From NCBI RefSeq assembly GCF_018138085.1, contig NZ_CP073105.1, forward strand, positions 4,526,001 through 4,590,000: a stretch of DNA of 64,000 nucleotides. The letters are read 5' to 3'. The notes below the pieces were generated by a model. The model had not been told where the DNA came from. It searched no databases and worked only from the letters and a program-made list of their open reading frames with translations. This stretch comes from Stutzerimonas stutzeri (GTDB taxonomy: Bacteria; Pseudomonadota; Gammaproteobacteria; Pseudomonadales; Pseudomonadaceae). Positions 1 through 8,344 of the stretch are shown here, piece after piece (position 1 is the stretch's first letter; every line of letters begins with the position of its first letter). The position numbers and the translations under genes were made by a program.

Positions 1-918
1 CGGGAAGATGCCACCTTCGGTATTCGCCTCACGCGGCTCGTCGCTGACGAATTCCCAGACCTTGGCGAAGTAGAAACCGATCTTGTCCGGCAACGACATG
101 GCATTCGGACGATAGGCACGGACGATCTTGCCGAGGCTGAATTCGCGCTGCTGACCATCCATGGTGCGCATGGTGATGCTGTCGCGGTTGAAGTCGCTAT
201 GCAGGGCGCGTAGCCGGCCCTCCAGCGCCTGGTAGTCGGCGTCCCAGCGAGCTCGCTCGGCATCCAGTTCGGCCTGGGCATTGGCGTCGAGCTCGTCATC
301 GAGTTCCAGCTTGCGAGTCTTCAGGCGCAGACGCTCGAGGCCATGGTTGATGTGGCCGATGTCGACCTTTTCCAGCCGTGCGATCTGAGCGTAGAGGTCA
401 TCGACGCGGTCGATGCGCTGCTGCAGTTCGTTCCAGGCATCCGCGCCCTGGGCGATCAGTCGGCCGCTCTCCTTGATGTTCAGCAGTTCGCCGTAGAAAT
501 TGCCCCATTCGCGGCGCTCCAGCACCACCAGATCGGCCGGTTTGCGCGACTGGCTCAGCCACTCGCCGATCACCCAGGAAAAGTCGGCGCCATAGACATC
601 GCGGTTTCCGACCTTGAGCAGTTCGCGCGTCATGAACTCGCCGCCCTCGACATTCACCGGCAAGCCACTGGCGGCCAGACGTGCGCGCGGCACCTCCTCG
701 GCCTGTACCACCTCCCCGGCGACCAGCCGCGGCTCACTGCCAGGCACTTGGTAATCGGCGACGATGACGTCAGCCGGCCAGAAGTGCTCCAGACCGCGCA
801 CGGCGATCACAGCCAGCAGGCCGAGGGTCATGATCACGGCGATGGACACGGCGCCGGCGTTCATCCAGACCCAGGGAGTGCCGCTCTTGATCCAGGTGTT
901 CAGCGAATCCTTTTTCAC
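1..918 (-). CDS. pstA: PstA, phosphate ABC transporter permease (3' part off window)
   Basis: Inner-membrane permease of the high-affinity PstSCAB phosphate importer, pairing with PstC. Only the first 306 codons are in the window; the conserved C-terminal permease core lies beyond base 1. The chosen start is a GTG (VKKDSLNTWIKSG) 9 bases after an AAGG ribosome site. A membrane segment follows at about residues 18-42, then a long hydrophilic stretch. This matches the extended Pseudomonas PstA form, which is much longer than the E. coli protein. It follows pstC by 75 bases that hold two stem-loops. Identity rests on the N-terminal sequence and on the pstS-pstC-pstA order. Confidence 0.9.
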   Translation of the reverse strand, partial: MKKDSLNTWIKSGTPWVWMNAGAVSIAVIMTLGLLAVIAVRGLEHFWPADVIVADYQVPGSEPRLVAGEVVQAEEVPRARLAASGLPVNVEGGEFMTRELLKVGNRDVYGADFSWVIGEWLSQSRKPADLVVLERREWGNFYGELLNIKESGRLIAQGADAWNELQQRIDRVDDLYAQIARLEKVDIGHINHGLERLRLKTRKLELDDELDANAQAELDAERARWDADYQALEGRLRALHSDFNRDSITMRTMDGQQREFSLGKIVRAYRPNAMSLPDKIGFYFAKVWEFVSDEPREANTEGGIFP

Positions 919-945
919 GGATCGATACCTTTGTCGAAATCTTGT

Positions 946-988
946 CGCAGCCGTCACCGGCTGCGTCTCTGCGCGTCCTTGGACGCGC
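946..988 (-). other. two stem-loops between pstC and pstA
   Basis: Two adjacent perfect inverted repeats fill the pstC-pstA gap: CGCAGCCG/CGGCTGCG (946-953 and 958-965, 4-base loop) and GCGCGTCC/GGACGCGC (971-978 and 981-988, 2-base loop). Neither is followed by a T run in the direction of transcription, so they look like mRNA-processing or stabilising structures rather than terminators. That role is inferred. Confidence 0.55.
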
Positions 989-993
989 TTGCA

Positions 994-3270
994 TTAAAGG
1001 CTGGCGTACTTGCGCCGCAAACGCTGGCGGATCAGCTCGGCCAGGGTGTTCATCACGAAGGTGAACATCAGCAGCACCATGGCGGCGAGGAACAGCACGC
1101 GATAGTGGGTGCTGCCCACTTCCGACTCGGACATTTCCACCGCGACGTTGGCCGCCAGGGTGCGCATGCCTTCGAAGATGTTGGCTTCCATGATCGGCGT
1201 GTTGCCGGTGGCCATCAGCACGATCATCGTCTCGCCCACCGCGCGGCCCATGCCGATCATCAGGGCTGAGAAGATGCCCGGGCTGGCCGTGAGCAGCACC
1301 ACGCGAGTGAGTGTCTGCCAGGGTGTCGCGCCCAGCGCCAGGGAGCCCAGGGTGAGGCTTTTCGGCACGCTGAACACGGCATCCTCGGCGATCGAATAGA
1401 TTGTCGGGATCACCGCGAAGCCCATCGCCAGCCCGATCACCAGGGCATTGCGCTGATCGAAGGGAATGCCCATCTCATGCGACAGCCAGTGGCGCATGTC
1501 GCCGGCGAACAGCCAGTTCTCCAGATGCCCGCTGATGGCCAGCGAACCCCAGCCCACCAGCAGGATCACCGGAATCAGCAACACCGCTTCCCAGCCATCC
1601 GGTACGCTCAGGCGGATGCGCTCGGGCAGCCGGCTCCAGAACCAGCCGGCCAGCAGGATGCCCACCGGCGTCAGCAGCAGCAGGCTGAAGATGCCGGGCA
1701 GGTGGCTTTCCAGATAAGGCGCGAGGAACAGACCGGCGAAGAAGCCGAGGATGACCGTCGGCAGCGCCTCCATCAGCTCGATCACCGGCTTGACCTTGCG
1801 GCGCAACGTCGGTGCCATGAAGTAGGCGGTGTAGAAGGCCGCGCAGATCGCCAGCGGTGCTGCCAGCAGCATCGCGTAGAAGGCCGCCTTGAGGGTTCCG
1901 AAGGCCAGCGGTGACAGGCTCAGCTTGGGCTCGAAATCGCCGGTCGCCGAGGTCGACTGCCAGACGTAGTCGGGTTCGGGATAGCTCTCATACCAGACCT
2001 TGCCCCACAACGCGCTCCAGGAAATCTCCGGGTGCGGGTTATCGATCACGAAGCGTTGCAGCTGGTTGCCGGACTCGACCAGCAAACGTGTGGCGCGCGG
2101 CGACATTGCCGCGACTGCCGCACCCTCGGCGACCTGCTGGGTCAGCAGGGTGCGATGCGCCGTGCTGTGGAAGACGCCGAGCTTGCCGCTGGCATCGAGC
2201 GCGAGAAAGCCCTTGCGCCGTTCTTCCGGAATGATCTGCCGGATCGGCTGATCACCGAGCTGGAAGTTACGCACGTTCTTCAGCTCGGCCTGCCCGTCGG
2301 CGCCGCGCACCATGAACCATTGGCCGATACCGCCGGACGAATCGCCGACCATTAGCGAAATGCCACCCAACAGCCACGAGACGGTCGTGATCTCACCCTT
2401 GCCAGCGAGCAATTTGTAGCGTCCGTTGAGCTGCTTGCGGCGCAGATCGAACACGTCGATGCTGGCGTTGCCGCTGAGCGCGAACAGCCACATGTGGCGC
2501 GGGTCAATGCGCAGCGCCTTGATCGGCTCGGACAATTGCGGCAATTGCAGACGCTGTTGCTCGAGGCTGGTTTCACCCGTCAGCAGGTTCTCCGTGGCGG
2601 CGATCCGCAGGGCCTGCAGCTCACCCTCGGTGGAGCCTGCGACGATCAGGGTCTTGCCGTTCAGGCTGATCGCCGCGTGGGTGATCGGGCGGCCCTGCGG
2701 ATCGAGCTGCAGCGGCGCCTCGCCGAAGGGATAGTCGAGCTGCGGCGTGATGGTCTTCTGGCCGTTCGGATAGCTGACCTTGTAGTTGTGTTCAGCGACC
2801 AGTACCTGGCCATTGTCCAGGCCGAGCACGATCCGGCGATTGCCCGGCGTATCTTGCCCCGCCGAAACGATATGACTGCCGGCCGGGACGGGTAGCTCGA
2901 CACTGCGCAGCAGTTCGCCGGTCTGGACGCTGAAGAAGCGAGCCTGACCGTCGTTGCCCAGGCGCAATGCAACCTGGTTCTGTTCCTCCACTGCCAGCAG
3001 CAGCGGCTCTCCCGCCGTGGCCAGCCAGGCGGGCTGTTGCGCCTTGCGGGCCTCGAGTTCGGCGCCCTGGAACATGGGCGCCACCACCTGGGCGAGATAG
3101 AAGAAGATCAGCGTGATGGCGCCGAGCACGGCGAGCCCACCGATGGAGACGTACCAACGCGCCAGGTTGTCTTTCAGCGCACGGATGCGACGCTTGCGTT
3201 GCAGCGCCGGGGTATTGAAATCCAGCCGTTGCACATCGGAATTCGCGCTCATGGTCTCACTATCGTTCAT
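994..3270 (-). CDS. pstC: PstC, phosphate ABC transporter permease, long form
   Basis: Membrane subunit of the PstSCAB phosphate importer. The protein is 758 residues, more than twice the E. coli length of about 320. One membrane helix lies near residues 38-62. A soluble region of roughly 390 residues follows, with repeated WD/propeller-like strands (for example LRIDPRHMWLFALSGN). The permease domain starts near residue 455 and carries the EAA-type loop LALGATPWQTLTRVVLL. This architecture is the usual Pseudomonas one. The start MNDSETMSAN has an in-frame alternative at Met7. It is in operon with pstS upstream and pstA downstream, and probably PhoB-controlled through the box before pstS. Confidence 0.95.
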   Translation of the reverse strand: MNDSETMSANSDVQRLDFNTPALQRKRRIRALKDNLARWYVSIGGLAVLGAITLIFFYLAQVVAPMFQGAELEARKAQQPAWLATAGEPLLLAVEEQNQVALRLGNDGQARFFSVQTGELLRSVELPVPAGSHIVSAGQDTPGNRRIVLGLDNGQVLVAEHNYKVSYPNGQKTITPQLDYPFGEAPLQLDPQGRPITHAAISLNGKTLIVAGSTEGELQALRIAATENLLTGETSLEQQRLQLPQLSEPIKALRIDPRHMWLFALSGNASIDVFDLRRKQLNGRYKLLAGKGEITTVSWLLGGISLMVGDSSGGIGQWFMVRGADGQAELKNVRNFQLGDQPIRQIIPEERRKGFLALDASGKLGVFHSTAHRTLLTQQVAEGAAVAAMSPRATRLLVESGNQLQRFVIDNPHPEISWSALWGKVWYESYPEPDYVWQSTSATGDFEPKLSLSPLAFGTLKAAFYAMLLAAPLAICAAFYTAYFMAPTLRRKVKPVIELMEALPTVILGFFAGLFLAPYLESHLPGIFSLLLLTPVGILLAGWFWSRLPERIRLSVPDGWEAVLLIPVILLVGWGSLAISGHLENWLFAGDMRHWLSHEMGIPFDQRNALVIGLAMGFAVIPTIYSIAEDAVFSVPKSLTLGSLALGATPWQTLTRVVLLTASPGIFSALMIGMGRAVGETMIVLMATGNTPIMEANIFEGMRTLAANVAVEMSESEVGSTHYRVLFLAAMVLLMFTFVMNTLAELIRQRLRRKYASL

Positions 3271-3452
3271 GCGAAGGTCCCTGGCCGCTAAGGCCGCTTA
3301 ACTGCGCCGCGCCCGGGGCGCGAGTCGTTTTCACTGGCTGCCGAGGGCTCGGTCGGGCGCCTAATCTAATCAAGCTGTGTGACAGAAAAATTACAGCGAG
3401 GTGACGCGACAACGCCCACCAGCGCAAATTGCGTGGCGGGCGTCCTGCTAGG

Positions 3453-3472
3453 CTGACGGTGAGCGCCGTCAG
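3453..3472 (-). other. stem-loop between pstS and pstC
   Basis: Perfect inverted repeat CTGACGG/CCGTCAG (3453-3459, 3466-3472) just after the pstS stop. No T run follows on the minus strand. It may protect the pstS mRNA 3' end or cause partial read-through, which would give excess binding protein; this is inferred. The rest of the 217-base gap shows no gene. Confidence 0.4.
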
Positions 3473-3487
3473 TCCGGCAAAGGGGTC

Positions 3488-4459
3488 TTAGCCTTCCAGA
3501 CCCAGATCTTTCAGCGTCTTGTCGATGACTTTCTTCGGCAGCGGGATGTAGCCGTCCTTGACCACCACTTCCTGACCCTGCTTGGACAGCACCAGCTTGA
3601 GGAACTCGGTGTCGAGCGGGCTCAGCGGCTTGTTCGGCGCCTTGTTAACGTAGACGTAGAAGAAGCGAGCCAGCGGGAACTTGCCAGCCAGTGCGTTCGC
3701 TTCGTTGGCCTCGAAGGCCTCGCCGCCCTTGGACAGCGGTACGGCACGGACGCTGGAGGTCTTGTAACCGATGCCCGAGTAGCCGATGGCGTTCAGGGTG
3801 CTGGAAATCGACTGTACCACCGAGGCCGAACCCGGCTGCTCGTTGACGTTGGACTTGTAGTCACCCTTGCACAGCGCTTCTTCCTTGAAGTAGCCGTAGG
3901 TGCCGGATACCGAGTTGCGACCGAACAGCTGGATCGGCTTGCTCGCCCATTCGCCGGTCAGACCGAGGTCGCCCCAGGTGGTGATGTCCTTCTCGCCACC
4001 GCACAGACGCGTGCTGGAGAAGATGGCATCGACCTGCTCGATGTCGAGGCTCTTGATCGGGTTGTCCTTGTGCACGAACACGGCCAGGGCGTCGATGGCG
4101 ACCGGAACCGCAGTCGGCTTGTAGCCGTATTTTTCTTCGAAGGCCTGGATCTCGTTGTCCTTCATCGGACGGCTCATCGGGCCCAGGTTGGCGGTGCCTT
4201 CGGTGAGCGCTGGCGGCGCAGTGGAAGAACCGGCAGCCTGGATCTGGATATTGACGTTCGGGTAGTTACGCTTGAAGTCTTCGGCCCACAGGGTCATCAG
4301 GTTGGCCAGGGAGTCGGAACCGACGCTGGACAGGTTGCCGGAAACGCCAGAGGTTTTTTCGTAGCTCGGCAGCGCCGGGTCGACCGCGGCGATTGCATTC
4401 GCAGCCCCTACACCAGCGGCAACGAAGGTCAAGGCCGCCATCAAACGATTCAGTTTCAT
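3488..4459 (-). CDS. pstS: PstS, periplasmic phosphate-binding protein
   Basis: Periplasmic receptor that captures inorganic phosphate for the PstCAB importer. The 323-residue protein has a Sec signal peptide ([16 protein letters not shown]..., cleavage around residues 22-25). Typical phosphate-binding motifs follow: GSDSLANL near 47-54, AAGSSTAP, and [11 protein letters not shown] near 175. It is the first gene of the pst block and sits directly behind a multi-repeat Pho box at 4521-4560. A stem-loop follows the stop before pstC. Confidence 0.97.
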   Translation of the reverse strand: MKLNRLMAALTFVAAGVGAANAIAAVDPALPSYEKTSGVSGNLSSVGSDSLANLMTLWAEDFKRNYPNVNIQIQAAGSSTAPPALTEGTANLGPMSRPMKDNEIQAFEEKYGYKPTAVPVAIDALAVFVHKDNPIKSLDIEQVDAIFSSTRLCGGEKDITTWGDLGLTGEWASKPIQLFGRNSVSGTYGYFKEEALCKGDYKSNVNEQPGSASVVQSISSTLNAIGYSGIGYKTSSVRAVPLSKGGEAFEANEANALAGKFPLARFFYVYVNKAPNKPLSPLDTEFLKLVLSKQGQEVVVKDGYIPLPKKVIDKTLKDLGLEG

Positions 4460-4520
4460 TCCATGCTCCTAGCAGGGGGTGTGTCAGTGTTTGCAACGGA
4501 GGCCATTGTCTGGAGGCCGT

Positions 4521-4560
4521 GTGAACACTCTATGAACTGAATATGACAATCTGGTGACGA
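4521..4560 (-). promoter_or_regulatory. Pho box (four 11-bp-phased PhoB half-sites)
   Basis: Read on the minus strand, four 7-mers TCGTCAC, TTGTCAT, AGTTCAT and TGTTCAC (4560-4554, 4549-4543, 4538-4532, 4527-4521) are each separated by 4 bases. This gives the 11-bp phasing of PhoB half-sites (consensus CTGTCAT). The array ends 61 bases before the pstS start. Two adjacent boxes are normal for strong Pho promoters. PhoB binding is known for the family; occupancy here is inferred. Confidence 0.85.
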
Positions 4561-4677
4561 AACTGAACTTTAGACCAGCTTGGTCGCTGCCACCCTCGAC
4601 AGCCGTTATACTCGCCCCGGCCCGCACTACCGCGGACCTTTCGCGCTAGAACAACAAACGCGCCGCGAGTCGACCCG

Positions 4678-5079
4678 ATGAAAGAATACGAACAGGAAGA
4701 TCCGATACCCCAGGGCGACCTGGCCCTGCAGCTTACCGCCCTGCCGCGCGAAACCAATGGCTTCGGCGACATTTTCGGTGGCTGGCTGGTCTCGCAGATG
4801 GATCTGGCCGGCACGGCCATGGCCAGTCGCGTGGCCGCCGGCCGCGTCGCGACCGTGTCCATCGACCGCATGGCCTTCATGGTGCCGGTGGCGGTCGGAG
4901 CCCAACTTTCGTTCTATACCCAGACGCTGGAAGTCGGACGCAGCTCGATTCGCATGCTGGTGGAGGTCTGGAGCGATGACCCCCTGTCCAGCGAATGGCG
5001 CAAGGTCACCGAAGCGGTATTCGTCTTCGTCGCCATCGACGGCAGCGGCCGCACCCGTCCGGTGACGCCGCGCCGCTGA
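4678..5079 (+). CDS. acyl-CoA thioesterase, YciA-type hotdog protein
   Basis: Cytoplasmic hotdog-fold thioesterase that hydrolyses acyl-CoA to free acid and CoA. The 133-residue length matches the single-hotdog YciA group. The signature ETNGFGDIFGGWLVSQMDLA (residues 25-44) carries the conserved Asn/Asp and glycine-rich turn of the family, and RMAFMVPV with the strand SFYTQTLEVGRSS completes the core. It is divergent from pstS and convergent with the following cyclase gene, with 17 bases between the stops. The natural substrate cannot be told from sequence. Confidence 0.88.
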   Translation: MKEYEQEDPIPQGDLALQLTALPRETNGFGDIFGGWLVSQMDLAGTAMASRVAAGRVATVSIDRMAFMVPVAVGAQLSFYTQTLEVGRSSIRMLVEVWSDDPLSSEWRKVTEAVFVFVAIDGSGRTRPVTPRR

Positions 5080-5096
5080 GCCTCGCGCCTACCTGG

Positions 5097-6281
5097 TTAC
5101 CGGGCGAGCAGGTAGCCGTTCTTGCCGGCCTGCTTGGCTTCGTACAGGGCCGCGTCGGCGACCTGATACAACTGCTCGGCATTCTGCCCTGACCGCCACA
5201 TGGCAATTCCGATGCTGGTGGTGACATAAGCGCTCCGGGGCGATGCCGGGTGCGGCACCGCACGCTCGGCGAGGGCCGCCAGGATCTGCCCGGCAATGGC
5301 CTGCGCCGCCTGTGCATCGCAATCGAGCAACAGCAGTGCGAACTCCTCCCCGCCCACGCGCGCTGCCAGATCCATCGGCCGTCGCGAGAAGCGGCCCAGC
5401 ACTTCAGCAAAGACGCGGATCAGCGCATCACCGGCCGGATGGCCAAGGCTGTCGTTGTAGGCCTTGAAGTTGTCCAGGTCGAGGAGCAGCAATGCCAGCG
5501 GCTGACCATCACGGCGCGCCTGCAACAGCGTCTGCCTGAGTGCGGCATCGAAGCTGCGACGGTTGGCCAGGCCGGTCAACGAATCGTGCTGCGCGACCCA
5601 GCCGAGCAGTTGTCGAACCAGGAACTGCTCGCGCTGCGAGTACTCATGGACATAGCGGCTGATGGCACCGATCGCCAGCAGCAGCAGGTAATAGCTGACG
5701 GAGATCCAGTGCACCCTCATCTCGTCAGACGAGAGAATCAGCGCGGCCATCAGCACATCGATCAGCACGATGGCGGTGGCACTGGCCAGCGCTCGCCAGA
5801 AGGTGATGCCCAGAAAGAAGAATGAACAGACGATCAGCAGACCGGCGCCATAACGAAAGGCCATGGCCGGCTGCATGATCTCGTACTGGATGTCGATGCG
5901 CGCCGCGACGGTCCCGACCATGACCAGGAACAACGGAAACAGCCGATTGGCGACGACGCGCAAGCGCCTGTGGAACAGCGATATGGCGAGTACGGCGATA
6001 CCCGGCAGCATCTCCAGCAAGCGCAGCAGGGTGAGCTCGCGCAGCCAGCCCGCGTCCGGCTGGGCCAGCAGGTGCCGCTCGGCATACAGATAACCGCCGA
6101 CCACCATGATCAGCAGAAAGGCGCCCAGCCGCTGCGCCAACCGTGCCTGGCGATGCAGATAGCGACGAAATTCCCGCTCCAGATCCGGCACGAACAGCAG
6201 ACGGCGAAACCCCACCAGCAGTTGCCTGCCATAGGGCGTATCGCGGAAATCCTCGGCGGATTGCTGTTCTAGGTTTTGCAT
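5097..6281 (-). CDS. membrane-bound diguanylate cyclase (six TM + GGDEF)
   Basis: Makes cyclic-di-GMP from two GTP. The 394-residue protein has about six hydrophobic segments (near 52-65, 93-104, 113-127, 144-162, 168-184, 193-208) and no recognisable soluble sensor. A C-terminal GGDEF domain starts with DSLTGLANR at 233. The catalytic loop is GGEEF at 310-314, and the allosteric I-site RPMD (301-304) lies the expected five residues before it, so activity with product inhibition is expected. It stands alone, convergent with the thioesterase gene. The signal sensed by the membrane region is unknown. Confidence 0.9.
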   Translation of the reverse strand: MQNLEQQSAEDFRDTPYGRQLLVGFRRLLFVPDLEREFRRYLHRQARLAQRLGAFLLIMVVGGYLYAERHLLAQPDAGWLRELTLLRLLEMLPGIAVLAISLFHRRLRVVANRLFPLFLVMVGTVAARIDIQYEIMQPAMAFRYGAGLLIVCSFFFLGITFWRALASATAIVLIDVLMAALILSSDEMRVHWISVSYYLLLLAIGAISRYVHEYSQREQFLVRQLLGWVAQHDSLTGLANRRSFDAALRQTLLQARRDGQPLALLLLDLDNFKAYNDSLGHPAGDALIRVFAEVLGRFSRRPMDLAARVGGEEFALLLLDCDAQAAQAIAGQILAALAERAVPHPASPRSAYVTTSIGIAMWRSGQNAEQLYQVADAALYEAKQAGKNGYLLAR

Positions 6282-6444
6282 CGTGGTCGCTCATGTGCCG
6301 GCAAGCCATGATATCACTTGGACATCACTGCAACCGATTTCCCGATGAACGCGAAGGGCAGTGGACTCATCCTGGCGCCGCAGCCAACGGCTCGCTTGCC
6401 GATGCCGCCGGGAGGCTCCACTATCGGTTCACCTACACAGTTGG

Positions 6445-7362
6445 ATGTATCGCGTGACTGCTCTATTGCTCGCCCTCTGGCCCCTGTTCGCCCTGATCAT
6501 TGCCGGCTATTTCCTGCGCCTGCGGGAGTTCCCGAGCGAGGCCTTCTGGCCTGGAGCCGAACGGATCAACTACTTCGTTCTGTTTCCGGCGTTGCTGTTC
6601 AGCAGCCTGGCCACCGCGCCGCTGGGCAACCCCGCACTGCCGCGCCTGGCCGGCGCGGTCATGCTCGGGCTGGGCCTCGCGTGGGTGGGCTTGCTGCTCT
6701 TGCGGCGCCTGCGCGGCTGGCCCGCGGCGCGCTTCGGCGCTTTCGCCCAAGGCGCCCTGCGCTTCAACACCTATTTGGGCCTCGCGGCGGTGGGCAGCCT
6801 GTTCGGCAAGGAGGGCCTGGCCATGGCGGCGCTGATGCTGGCGCTGATGGTGCCGACCGTGAACGTGATGTCGGTCTGGGCGCTGACCGCCGAGCGTGGC
6901 GTCAGCGTACGCGGCCTGCTGCTGCCGATCGTGAAGAATCCATTGATCCTGGCTTGCGTGGCCGGCGCCCTGGTCAACCTCTCCGGTCTGGGCCTGCCTG
7001 GCGGCACCGACCGCCTGCTCGGTCTGCTCGCGGCCGCCAGCCTGCCGCTGGGCCTGCTCTGCGTCGGCGCGGCGCTGAAGCCCAAGGAACTCGGTGGCGA
7101 AGTCCCGGCACTGGGCTGGAACAGCGCCGCGCGCCTGCTGGGCGTTCCGCTGCTGGCGTATGGCGTGGCGCGACTCATCGGCCTGCCCGGGATGGAGACG
7201 ACCATCCTGGTGCTGTTCTTTGCCCTGCCCACCGCGCCGACCGCCTACGTACTGACCCGTCAGCTGGGCGGCGACAGCCACCTGATGGCGGGCATCATCA
7301 CTCTGCAAACCTTGCTGGCCGCTGCCAGCCTGCCGCTGATCCTGACGTTGCTCGACGGCTGA
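6445..7362 (+). CDS. AEC-family (auxin efflux carrier-like) transporter
   Basis: Integral membrane carrier of the auxin efflux carrier family, which in bacteria exports or exchanges small organic acids. I start it at ATG 6445 (MYRVTALLLALWPLFAL), giving 305 residues and about ten hydrophobic helices, the usual family length. The longer upstream reading adds an arginine-rich stretch with no homology-like character. Conserved features are NYFVLFPALLF in helix 2 and LIVKNPLILACVAGALVNL in the second half. A GTG three codons further in is an alternative start. Substrate not predictable. Confidence 0.85.
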   Translation: MYRVTALLLALWPLFALIIAGYFLRLREFPSEAFWPGAERINYFVLFPALLFSSLATAPLGNPALPRLAGAVMLGLGLAWVGLLLLRRLRGWPAARFGAFAQGALRFNTYLGLAAVGSLFGKEGLAMAALMLALMVPTVNVMSVWALTAERGVSVRGLLLPIVKNPLILACVAGALVNLSGLGLPGGTDRLLGLLAAASLPLGLLCVGAALKPKELGGEVPALGWNSAARLLGVPLLAYGVARLIGLPGMETTILVLFFALPTAPTAYVLTRQLGGDSHLMAGIITLQTLLAAASLPLILTLLDG

Positions 7363-7437
7363 CCATCACACCCGCACGGCAGCCAGGCGACCAGCATCCA
7401 AGTCATGCCGACAGCTGCTCGGCAGACAGGGTCGCTG

Positions 7438-8229
7438 CTAGCGGACCTTCTCGGGCGGCGGCACCTCTGCCAGCGCGTCGTCGGTCAGGATGGAGTCGAT
7501 CAGCCGCTGATAGTCCCCGCTGGCCCGCAAGGTCGCCAAGCCCTGGTTGAATCGCTCGATCAAGGCTTCGGCACCCGCGCGGCTGCGCGGAACGATGAGA
7601 TGCATCGTCTGCCGGCCCAGGACCGAGCGAGAGATGTGGAAACGTTGGAGAGGGGCGCCGGTCGCCAACAGCGCGTAACGCCCCAACAGCAGATCCGCTA
7701 CGAACAGGTCGTCACGACCGAGCAGCAACAGCTGTGCGCACTCGGCCAGGCCAGGCGGCGAATGGCGTATCAACAGGCCCTGCTCGACCTGCGTCTGCAG
7801 GTCTCCAGGCAGTTGCCAACCCAGCGGGTGGCACAGCCTCAACCGACCGCTATGGGCGAGCTGCTCCAGCTCGAGCGCATCGTCCGCCCGGCTGAACAGG
7901 CGTTGCTCGGATACATAAAGGGGCGCTGAGTAGAGAAAATCGCGCTCGCGCTGCTCGGCTCGGATATAGGGGAAAGTGGCGTCGTATTCGCCGCGATGGG
8001 TCATCAGATAGCCCCGCTTCCAAGGTTGCCAGGCAAGCGACGAGGGCATTCCGCTCTGGGCGAAGGCCGCCTGCACCACCTCGGACAGCACGCCGGCCCC
8101 CGCGAGCGACTTTCCGGTGAGCGGAGCATAGTCATCGCCAGTCACCAGCTGCACCTCTGCGCCATGAGCGCCGACGCTGAGTGCCAGGCTCAGCAGCACC
8201 CCAAGGCTCCAGTGTCCCGTCATCGACAC
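7438..8229 (-). CDS. periplasmic family-3 solute-binding protein
   Basis: Secreted protein of the bacterial extracellular solute-binding family 3 (amino-acid/polar solute type). I choose the GTG at 8229 because GGGAG lies 7 bases upstream; the in-frame ATG two codons later (8223) is the alternative. The product is 263 residues with a signal peptide ending near AHGAE, then LVTGDDYAPLTGKSLAGAGVLSEVV, typical of the first lobe. No ABC permease or ATPase gene is adjacent, so it may be an orphan receptor or a sensor-like protein, as is common in Pseudomonas. Confidence 0.8.
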   Translation of the reverse strand: MSMTGHWSLGVLLSLALSVGAHGAEVQLVTGDDYAPLTGKSLAGAGVLSEVVQAAFAQSGMPSSLAWQPWKRGYLMTHRGEYDATFPYIRAEQRERDFLYSAPLYVSEQRLFSRADDALELEQLAHSGRLRLCHPLGWQLPGDLQTQVEQGLLIRHSPPGLAECAQLLLLGRDDLFVADLLLGRYALLATGAPLQRFHISRSVLGRQTMHLIVPRSRAGAEALIERFNQGLATLRASGDYQRLIDSILTDDALAEVPPPEKVR

Positions 8230-8344
8230 GATCGATCTCCCTCTGAGCGGCTGACGCACCCTACCCGAATCAATCTCATACGTCTGCACAGCCGATGCCA
8301 AGTTTGAAGGACGCGGCGGTGCCGGCCTCGAGCAGCTGCGTTCA

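Noticed and set aside
6318..7550. 410-codon frame overlapping the AEC transporter
   Set aside because: Out of frame with the transporter, Ala/Arg/Pro-rich with no recognisable fold; the transporter frame has clear membrane helices.
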